From positions 1 through 12,930 of the forward strand of contig JAISRV010000121.1 of the NCBI GenBank assembly GCA_031273445.1: DNA of 12,930 nucleotides, read 5' to 3'. This document shows, in pieces, positions 1-7,400 of the stretch. Numbering within the stretch: position 1 is the first letter of the stretch; every line of letters begins with the position of its first letter. A program made the translations under genes and the position numbers. Below the pieces are notes generated by a model. The model saw nothing but the letters and a program-made list of their open reading frames with translations. It ran no database searches and had not been told where the DNA came from. The DNA is from Candidatus Adiutrix sp. Lineage in GTDB: Bacteria; Desulfobacterota; Desulfarculia; Adiutricales; Adiutricaceae.

Positions 1-619
1 GATCGTCTTCAGGAATGCCGGCTTCCACCTTGCCGACCAGGTCGGAGCCGACGTCGGCCGCCTTGGTGAAAATGCCGCCGCCGACCCTGGCGAACAGGGC
101 GATGGAGCTGCAGCCCATGGCGAAGCCGTTAATATACTGGACGGTATGGTCATTGCCGTCAAGACCGTAAAGATAGAACCAGAAGCCCACGCCGATCAGA
201 CCGAGCGAAGCCACGGACAGCCCCATGACCGAACCGGAAAAAAACGAGATGGACAGGGCCGCGCCCAGGCCTTTCTCGTTGGCCGCGGCCGCCGTGCGGG
301 AATTGCCTTTGGTGGCCGCGCTCATGCCGAAATAGCCGGCCGCGATGGAACACATGGCCCCGGTGAGAAAAGCAAAGGCGGTCTGATGATTCAAACCGGC
401 GCACAAAGCGACGAAGACCACCACGATGAATACGGCCAGATAGACATATTCCTTTTTCAAAAAGGCCATGGCCCCATCATGAATCAGGCCTTCCAGGCTC
501 TGAATCTCCGCGTTTCCGTTGGGCTGTTTTTTGACGTAGGCGTAAATCAGATAGGCGACCACCAACCCGATGACGCCCAACCAGGGGGCAAATTTTGTCA
601 ACTCCATCAATGACGACAT
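1..619 (-). CDS. hppA: Membrane-bound ion-translocating pyrophosphatase, N-terminal part (runs off the left edge)
   Basis: Integral membrane enzyme that hydrolyses pyrophosphate and uses the energy to pump H+ (or Na+) across the membrane. About 206 residues are visible, beginning MSSLMELTKFAPWLGVIGLV; the full family is about 670-750 residues. The first residues form a membrane helix, followed by the family's G-AMAFLKKEY pattern, a second helix (YLAVFIVVVFVALCAG), and GMSAATKGNSRTAAAA before further helices. Close to the edge lie ALFARVGGGIFTKAADVG and then SDLVGKVEAGIPEDD. These hold the pyrophosphate/Mg-binding motif, with D189, D193, K197 and E199. The position usually occupied by Ala in DVGADL is Ser here. 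The ATG at 619-617 is chosen because GGAGGAGA (634-627) lies 7 nt upstream. The residues that distinguish K+-dependent from K+-independent forms and H+ from Na+ pumps lie outside the window, so pump type cannot be stated. The gene is transcribed away from the glycosyltransferase gene. Confidence 0.96.
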   Translation of the reverse strand, partial: MSSLMELTKFAPWLGVIGLVVAYLIYAYVKKQPNGNAEIQSLEGLIHDGAMAFLKKEYVYLAVFIVVVFVALCAGLNHQTAFAFLTGAMCSIAAGYFGMSAATKGNSRTAAAANEKGLGAALSISFFSGSVMGLSVASLGLIGVGFWFYLYGLDGNDHTVQYINGFAMGCSSIALFARVGGGIFTKAADVGSDLVGKVEAGIPEDD

Positions 620-733
620 GCTTGGCTCTCCTCCGCTCTTAATTTTTGCGTTCCTCTATGCCCATCGCCGGCGAATCTTCCGTATGGCTCTATATTGTTT
701 TTCTAAGGCCGAGAGGCTTAATTGGAAAAGAAT

Positions 734-763
734 ATTATAGCATGTAATAAACGATATAGTCCA
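734..763 (-). promoter_or_regulatory. Candidate sigma70 promoter for hppA
   Basis: On the minus strand, TGGACT (763-758) is followed after 18 nt by a perfect TATAAT (739-734). The predicted start near 727 gives a leader of about 108 nt before the hppA ATG. The -10 is strong, the -35 matches 4 of 6 bases. The stretch between the promoter and the RBS holds no gene I can recognise. Confidence 0.45.
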
Positions 764-936
764 GCAAAAAATCGCCGACATTTGACGAAAAGAAGCCAAA
801 AGCGCAGGGCCATCACATAAAAAACGTAACCCTGTGAAATCACAAATATTCACAAACAGAGGCCTTTAAAAATCATCGTGACGTTTCAATATATTACGAT
901 TCTCATGCGGTTGCCCTGCCAAAAGCGAGAATTGCC

Positions 937-965
937 TTGACAGGCCTGGGCCGCCTGACTATACT
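937..965 (+). promoter_or_regulatory. Strong sigma70 promoter, plus strand
   Basis: A perfect -35 TTGACA (937-942) is followed by a 17-nt spacer and TATACT (960-965, 5 of 6). It points toward the methyltransferase-glycosyltransferase gene and would give a leader of about 180 nt. AGGAGG at 967-972 and ATG-TAG at 982-987 follow at once. The SD-like run overlaps the expected transcription start, and the ATG is closed by a stop codon, so they look accidental. An odd-centred palindrome TGTAGACTACA lies at 984-994, just after the start, and could be an operator. No regulator gene is next to it to support that. Confidence 0.6.
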
Positions 966-1027
966 CAGGAGGTAAACTGTAATGTAGACTACAAATTATA
1001 AGCCGACATCTTTATTTCGACGCTCTC

Positions 1028-1056
1028 TTGACTCTCTCCCTGGCTTTAATAATAAT
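1028..1056 (+). promoter_or_regulatory. Possible second, weaker promoter
   Basis: TTGACT (1028-1033), a 17-nt spacer and AATAAT (1051-1056) lie in an AT-rich stretch, TAATAATAATGATTAATAAT. Each hexamer matches 5 of 6 consensus bases. It points the same way as the promoter at 937-965 and would give a leader of about 90 nt. The low-complexity AT run makes chance matches likely. Confidence 0.3.
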
Positions 1057-1150
1057 GATTAATAATTAAAATAAGCCCCTTTCCAGGAATCTATTAAGGG
1101 CAGCGGCCAGATAGGCGCTTTTATTTATTGTGGACGGCGGCGGGGAACAA

Positions 1151-4100
1151 ATGAGCGGCAAACAGTCGAAAAAGAAAAAAATTCAAAGCCGGCCCGTCGC
1201 CCGGGCCCGGGCCCGGGACGAGGCTCTTGGCGACATTCTGGCCATTCTGCCCGAAGACGCCAAAACCATTTTGGAGATCGGCCGCGGCGACGCTTTTATA
1301 ACCGAGGCCCTGCCCAAAAACCTGAAGGTTAAGGCTCTGGACGTCAGCCCCAAAGCCCTTGCCCGGGTCAAACGGCCGGCCCTTCAGGGGCCGATTACGG
1401 ATCTCCCCTTTCCGGACGCCTCCTGGGACCTGGTGCTGTGCCGCGGCGTTCTGGAGCGTCTTTCGGAGCGAGATCGCCTCAGAGCCGTGGCCGAAATGTC
1501 CAGGGCGGCCGCCAAATACGTCGTCGTGGCCACGCCTTTGTGGGAAGACCTGAATCTGGACCTGATTCAATGCGAAGCCTGCGGCTCTCTTTATCAGGGG
1601 AGCGGCCATAAAAAGAGCTTTTCGCCCGAGGGCTGCCGGCAGCTTTTCAACGACGCCTCCTGGCTCTGTCTGTTGCAGGTTTTAAGCGGCGACGCCTCTT
1701 TGCAGACTCCCCCGGAGGCCTCTTTTTTCAAAAGCGTTTTGCTGCGGCACAACACGACCTCTTTATGGCCCACTTGGTGCGAACACTGCGGCCGGCCCTT
1801 CCGCCCCGCGGACCCTGACCACCCCGACGAGGGGCGCGTGGAGCAGTGGAATTATTTCCTGGCCGGCCGCCAGAACCGGACAGGGGTCGCCCCCCGTATT
1901 TTACGCACGGAGTGCCTGAGCCTGTTCGGCAAAAACCGGAAATCGCCCCGGCTTTTGCCGGCCGGCTTTTACGACGCGGGCTTCAACCCCGTCGAGACGG
2001 CTTTAAAGGCTTACCCTCAGGGGGAGATACTGTTTGAGGAAGAGAAGATTTTTCGCGCCGCTCATTTGCGGCCCTCGTTTCCAAGACCTCAATATGTGAA
2101 TGTGCGGCCGGCGGCCGGGCGGGGCGCTGAAATCGCCCCGGGCGATAACGCGCTGTTTTCATTTTTTCTGCCCGGCGACTTGCGCGGCGAGACATTGACC
2201 ATCTCCGGCACGGCTGAAAAAAAAGGCGCGGCCTGTATAAGCTATTATTTCAGCTCGCTCTTTACCCCGATTCACAATATGGAATATAGGGCGGGCGACT
2301 TCGAGCTGGTTGTGGGCCTGCCGCCTATTCCCCTGAGTCAATACGGCTTTTTGTTCAGCCTGACCGCCTCCACGGGCCTCAGGCTCAAAAAGGCCTCTTT
2401 GTCCCAAAACAGAGGCGAGTTCAAAGTAAGCCTCACCGGCCAAGCCCGCTTCTGGCGCCTGCCCGGGCCACACCCCGTTTTGCTGAGTTTGCCCGTCTAT
2501 GAAGGCTTTTTGCCCCACCAGCCCTGGATGGGCAACCTATCGGAGGCGGCCGAGGAAATCGAACGATATAGTCTGGCGGAGGGCGACCCCGCGGCGCGGG
2601 AAAAGACGATTTTAGCGGCCCAAAAATCCGCGGTCGATTTTTTCCTTCAAGGGACGGCGCTGAGCGAGGCCCGGTTCAAAGAGCTGGAAAACCGCCAGAC
2701 GGAGCTGCAAAACGATATGAATAGGGTTTTGCGGCTTCTTCCCGTCCGGCGGCTGCAAAAAATCAGGAGCTGGCCCGGAAAAATACAAAGACTGTCGGGA
2801 AAAATACAAAGACTGCCGGGAAAAATCAAATGGCGGCTCAGCCGATGGCCCGAAAAAATCAAAAACAAAGCGGACAGGTTGCGTTTAAAAACGCCCTGGA
2901 AAGAAAATATAATGTTTCTGGCTGATTCCCCCAAACTGCATCAGCGCTGGGAAAAGCCGATTCCGGGGCGCCGGCCCCGCTTCCTGATGATCTGCCATGA
3001 CCAGGATATGGATCGCCGGGTCATCCAGGAAGCCGCCTCTCTCCTGGATGACGGCTGGGAAGGGCTGGTCGTCGCCCTGAGCTATGACAATAACGACGCC
3101 CTGGAAGAGGTGGACGGGGTTATGATCCACCGGATCGGCTTAAGCCGCATCGTGCCGGACTGCGCCGTCTACTGGGCCTGGCGGAAACGCGGCGAGATAT
3201 GCGCCGAGCTCGCCTTTGCCGATTTCTGGCACAGACTGAACGACCGTTTATACCATTACTCCCTCAAGCGCCGCTACCGGGGCACGAACGTCCACCACCC
3301 CCTGCCCTTTGACCGCGCCTTCTACGGCGCGGCCCGGCATTACCGGGCGGATGTCGTTCAGGCCCATGATCTCCCGGCTTTAAAAACCGCCGTGCGGCTG
3401 GGCGGGGAATGGAATGTCCCGGTGGTCTATGACGCCCATGAGTTTTATCCGGAGCAAATCGCCTTTTCCCAAAAACAGAAACAAATCATGTTCGACGCCG
3501 AGGGCGAGAACATAAATAAATGCGCCGCCGTTTTCACCGTCAACCAGTCCATAGCCGAGGCCATGGCCGGGAAATACGGCTGCGGCCGGCCGCCGCGAGT
3601 GTTGATAAACGCCCTTGATCCCCCGCCGGATCTGAACCCCGCCTCAGGCCTTTTGCGCAAACATTTCCGCTTCGCCGGCCGCGATAAAATATTCCTGATG
3701 CAGGGCGGTCTCTCCCCCAACCGGAACTTTGAGGTTCTGGTCAAAGCCATGGCTGAAGTCAAAAACCAAAACATCAGGCTGGTCTTTATGGGCGACGGCC
3801 CGGAAAAACAGAAGCTGCGGAGTCTGGCGGAAGACTTGAAGGCGCCGGTCTTTTTTAAAGACGCCACGCCGCAAAAAGAGGTTCTGCAATGGGCCTGCAC
3901 GGCGGACGTCGGCCTCATCCCCTACCCGGCCGTCGACCTGAACACCAAATTCTGCACCCCCAACAAGCTTTTCGAATATATCCAGGCGGGTCTGCCCATT
4001 GTGGCCAATGATCTGCCCGAACTGCGCCGCTTTGTTCATGACGCCGGCTTCGGCCGGGTGGTGGACATGGAAGACCCGCGGGTGGTGGCCGCCGCCTTTG

Positions 4101-4321
4101 ACGAGGTCGCGGGCGACCCTGAGCAATTGGCCCGCATACGCCGGACGCTTCAGGAACGCAAGTCCGAATACGCCTGGAAAAACGTCGTGGGCGAATATGT
4201 TTCAACCATGAATGCGCTGGCCTTAAATAAGCGGGGCAATCAGGCTGAGCCGAAACAGGAAGTCAAAGGCGCCGGCCGCCGGCCCGGCGCCGATTTGGGG
4301 CGCTCTTCCGTTCTTCACTAA
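1151..4321 (+). CDS. SAM methyltransferase / GT4 glycosyltransferase fusion, surface-glycan type
   Basis: Predicted cytoplasmic, 1056 residues, with no signal peptide; the start MSGKQSKKKKIQSR is strongly basic. The ATG at 1151 is preferred over an in-frame GTG at 1130 because GGGGA (1142-1146) precedes it and the GTG has no RBS. Residues about 36-130 are a class I methyltransferase: TILEIGRGDAFITEAL is the SAM loop, and ITDLPFPDASWDLVLCRGVLE is typical of Methyltransf_11. Two CxxC pairs (C141/C144 and C210/C213) may form a zinc site. Residues about 315-420 are beta-rich and resemble a sugar-binding sandwich. About 540-575 is a cationic heptad linker. From about 608 to 1015 is a GT-B glycosyltransferase of family 4 type: DVVQAHDLPALKTAV, VVYDAHEFYPEQ, FLMQGGLSPNRNFEVLVKAM and the donor-site NKLFEYIQAGLPIVAN, with E942. 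The acceptor and donor sugars cannot be read. The last 31 residues appear to come from a duplicated leader sequence (see 4225-4402). Confidence 0.88.
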   Translation: MSGKQSKKKKIQSRPVARARARDEALGDILAILPEDAKTILEIGRGDAFITEALPKNLKVKALDVSPKALARVKRPALQGPITDLPFPDASWDLVLCRGVLERLSERDRLRAVAEMSRAAAKYVVVATPLWEDLNLDLIQCEACGSLYQGSGHKKSFSPEGCRQLFNDASWLCLLQVLSGDASLQTPPEASFFKSVLLRHNTTSLWPTWCEHCGRPFRPADPDHPDEGRVEQWNYFLAGRQNRTGVAPRILRTECLSLFGKNRKSPRLLPAGFYDAGFNPVETALKAYPQGEILFEEEKIFRAAHLRPSFPRPQYVNVRPAAGRGAEIAPGDNALFSFFLPGDLRGETLTISGTAEKKGAACISYYFSSLFTPIHNMEYRAGDFELVVGLPPIPLSQYGFLFSLTASTGLRLKKASLSQNRGEFKVSLTGQARFWRLPGPHPVLLSLPVYEGFLPHQPWMGNLSEAAEEIERYSLAEGDPAAREKTILAAQKSAVDFFLQGTALSEARFKELENRQTELQNDMNRVLRLLPVRRLQKIRSWPGKIQRLSGKIQRLPGKIKWRLSRWPEKIKNKADRLRLKTPWKENIMFLADSPKLHQRWEKPIPGRRPRFLMICHDQDMDRRVIQEAASLLDDGWEGLVVALSYDNNDALEEVDGVMIHRIGLSRIVPDCAVYWAWRKRGEICAELAFADFWHRLNDRLYHYSLKRRYRGTNVHHPLPFDRAFYGAARHYRADVVQAHDLPALKTAVRLGGEWNVPVVYDAHEFYPEQIAFSQKQKQIMFDAEGENINKCAAVFTVNQSIAEAMAGKYGCGRPPRVLINALDPPPDLNPASGLLRKHFRFAGRDKIFLMQGGLSPNRNFEVLVKAMAEVKNQNIRLVFMGDGPEKQKLRSLAEDLKAPVFFKDATPQKEVLQWACTADVGLIPYPAVDLNTKFCTPNKLFEYIQAGLPIVANDLPELRRFVHDAGFGRVVDMEDPRVVAAAFDEVAGDPEQLARIRRTLQERKSEYAWKNVVGEYVSTMNALALNKRGNQAEPKQEVKGAGRRPGADLGRSSVLH
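2777..2839 (+). repeat. 21-bp in-frame tandem repeat encoding a cationic heptad
   Basis: Three tandem copies of a 21-bp unit beginning GGAAAAAT encode GKIQRLS, GKIQRLP and GKIKWRL. The first two share a long identical core, and the third is diverged. Looser versions (IRSWPGKI before, SRWPEKI after) extend the pattern. It is rich in Lys and Arg with Ile and Leu at fixed spacing, and joins the beta-rich middle part to the glycosyltransferase. An amphipathic helix that holds the enzyme at the inner membrane is a reasonable reading, but unproven. Confidence 0.7.
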
Positions 4322-4402
4322 TTTTAGGCCGGCTACAGTGGCCTATTCTCAAGATGTCGCCCAGGCCGCCGGAATATCTTTCTTTGATCATCACCAAGGC
4401 CG
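4225..4402 (+). pseudogene. Relic of a paralogue of the next gene: decayed leader plus a scrap of discoidin domain
   Basis: Bases 4225-4318 align with 4423-4517, the RBS, start codon and signal-anchor region of the next gene. By hand count about 74 of 94 bases are identical, with one gap: the A of the start ATG is absent, leaving CTG at 4245. In the frame of that lost start there is no stop. The frame passes through ...FFTNFRPAT into VAYSQDVAQAAGISF (4338-4382) and then HHQG. This matches VAYSKDVASAPKISL and NHQG in the first discoidin module of the big protein. The order leader then discoidin is the same as in the intact gene, with everything between deleted. The methyltransferase-glycosyltransferase gene reads through the leader copy in another frame and stops at 4319-4321, so its C-terminal tail is an overprint of this relic. 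Confidence 0.75.
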
Positions 4403-4443
4403 CCGCCGGCTCCACAGTCCACAAATAAGCGAGGCAATCAGGC

Positions 4444-7400
4444 ATGAGCCGGAAAAAGAAGTTAACGACGCTGGCCGTTATCCTGGCGCTGATTTTTGGC
4501 GCTGTTCTATTTTTCACCGAATCTTCACTGAAAGACTACGAAGATAGAGCGCGGACCGAAGAGGCCCAACCCGGGCAGACGGCCGTCGACCAGATGGAAA
4601 TAGTTTTTTCGTCTGACGGCGTCATGCGGCATAATTCGCCCGAGCACGGTCCGCTGGTTTTACCCGGCTGGCTGGCTTTTCATGCCCTGTATATGCTGAA
4701 TAAAGGGCGGATGAGCGCGGAAGAGGAAAAGCAGTATTACGGATGCCTGAACTGGCTGAAGGATAACCTGCGGGAAAAAAAGCCCGGGCTCTGGGTCTGG
4801 GATTATCCCCTTGACAACACCTACAATGACATAACCATCAAAGCCCCCTGGGACAGCGCTTTTGCCCAAGGGGTGGGCGTCAGCCTCTTTTTGAAAGCCT
4901 GGGAAAAAGAACAGGACGACATCTACCTGGAAGCGGCGGAAAAAGCGGCCTCCGGCCTGTTTATCGACCTTAAGGAAGGCGGCCTGGCCGACATTAAGGG
5001 CGACGAGGTCTGGTTTGAAGAAGTGCCCTGGCCTCTTGATAATCCCACTCATATTTTAAACGCCCATATGAGCTCATTAATCGCCCTGAAAGACCTGCAT
5101 GAAGCGACGGGAAAACAGCCATACGGCGACCTGTTTGACCGTGGCCTTGCGACTTTAAAAAAACGGTTGCCTCTTTTCGATGCCGGCTACGCCCTGCGTT
5201 ATGACCTGAACCCCCAAAAAAAAGAAATTTTATTCAAGATTGCCAACCCCTATAATTTTGCGACCTTCCCCCTGGCCATGGAAAAAATTTCCATTAAAGA
5301 CCCGTTAAGCGGCCGCCAATTGACCATAGAGGCCGGCTCCGACCAAGCTTTCGAGGGCGATATGCGTCTGTCCGGCCTCCACTGGAGTCAGCCGGAAGAA
5401 GTCGCCGGGCGGACGGCGCGGCGTCTTGTTTCCGTGGAGGCGGGGGAGACCAGCCACTCCTATTTCGTTTTGAAGCTGCCGTCGGAATGGACCGACAACC
5501 TGCGCCGTGAAGAGTTTGAAATATATGTCACTTATTATGATGAAGCCCCGGCCAATTTGAATGTTCAAAAGAGGGCCATGGCCCCCGGGCCGGAATATCG
5601 CGATTTGAAATCCGGCAACCTGTTGCTGACCGGTTCCGGGCAGTGGCGGGAATGGCTGATCCCCCTGGCCCCCTCGGATCTGGGCTGGTGGGTCGGCGAA
5701 TCATACAATGCCTTTAACGGCTACTGGCTCCGGCGACTCGGCCAATACGACCCGGATTTGCTGGAATGGGCTCTGATCGCCGATGGGTATCACCGGGCTG
5801 GCGTCGAGACGGCCGACCCGGAAGTAGTTGAAGCCAAAATAGACCCGGCGAAGGCAACGGAAGGCGCATCCTATGGCCTGGAAACGGTCGAGCCGCTACG
5901 GCTTGCGGCTGATTTCATAGAAATAGAGACAAACAACTACTATGACATGCTGTCCTCTCTGACGGCTTTGGGGAATAATCAGTATTTGTATTGCGATTAC
6001 ATCAATATCTACTTTTTGTCCCTTGGCTCCGGGAGTAATTATACGATAACGCAAGTTGAACCTCTCGGTTTAAATTCAGATTTCGTGCCGACCGGTCTCT
6101 ATTATCACCAAGGCACGCTTTATATCGCCAATTACACGGGCAACAATATTTTAGCCGGCCAATTAAGCGCTGATAATTCCCGTTTGGAAATAACGCGCTC
6201 CATCACTCACCCAGCCTTGATCTCGCCGGAAAACATTTTTGTGGATGATGAAATAATCGTCACCGCCAATTACGACGGCAACAACGTCACCTGTTTCGAC
6301 CACGAAGGCCGGCTTTTGTGGGAAGTCAAAGTTCCCAACGCCCATGGCATCGACGGCAATAAAGACTTCTTGACGGTCACCGGACTGGGCGAACGCAAAA
6401 TTTACAAGCTGAGCCGTTCGGGCGAAGTCTTGCGCACAACCGGCCAATTGGGCTGGGAACTGAATGAATACGCCTGGCCGACCGACATCGACATTCTGCC
6501 GGCCAATGAGATCCTGGTGACTGATGCCCATACCGGCCGAATAACCAAGCTTGATTACGACCTAAAGCCCATAAAGGCCTGGGGGATAAACGGCTCAGCC
6601 AGGGCTGATTTTAATTTCCCCTATGCCCTATATCCACGAGAACAAGGATTGATTATCTGTGATACCTTCAAAGGCCGTTTTTTATTTTTAAATCAAGACT
6701 TTCAAATAGAAAAAATTATTTACCTGAACGGAAGAAACCCTGAGGCCGGCGATAAAAAATTATGGGGCATGAAAACTGACGCCTATGCCTATCCCAGCCT
6801 TGACGAGGAGCCGTTGAACATATTGCTGCAAGACTTTTTTCCGCCAAATGATTCTTTGTCATATATGAGCTCATATAATGGGTTCCGAATGCTTATTGGC
6901 GAAGAAATAAAAAAATATATTATCATGAATAGCAATAATCTCACCAAACCTGATTTTTATGGGTTTTTTTGGTACGTCACCATGGCGGAAAAACTGCCGC
7001 ATGATTCAGGGCGTTATTATGTGATATTTTCCCCACAAAATTATCACCCATTGTTTTTCGACAGCGAAACTAAGGCTTTCTTTTTGACGAAGCTGGACGC
7101 AATCCCGTACTCCACCTGGTCGGCGGCCGAGTCTGAATATATTGACGAAATGTTTCAAAAAATTAAACCTCACTTCATGACTTTGGAAAAAGCCATGAAA
7201 AGCGACGACGATCTGTTGAAGTTATGGGATCAATATTTAGGAAAAGACTCCAACAACCTTGTGCCAGGCTTGAAGGAGCTGCTGAACTACAGTGAAGCCG
7301 GCAAAAAAATAAGCGAAAAAATACAAAACGGTCGCTTGACTTCGGCTGATCTGGCTGAATTTAAACAAGCCATATCGGAAGACCTGACCATAAATCTGTT

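Noticed and set aside
146..613. Plus-strand frame of 155 codons
   Set aside because: It lies opposite hppA, whose protein motifs are unmistakable. The plus-strand product is low-complexity His/Gly/Asp-rich and matches nothing.
982..987. ATG-TAG after AGGAGG as a minimal leader peptide
   Set aside because: The SD-like sequence overlaps the expected transcription start, so it would be absent or cut in the RNA.
2777..2839. CRISPR-like array
   Set aside because: The repeats are in-frame, abut without spacers and encode a regular heptad peptide.
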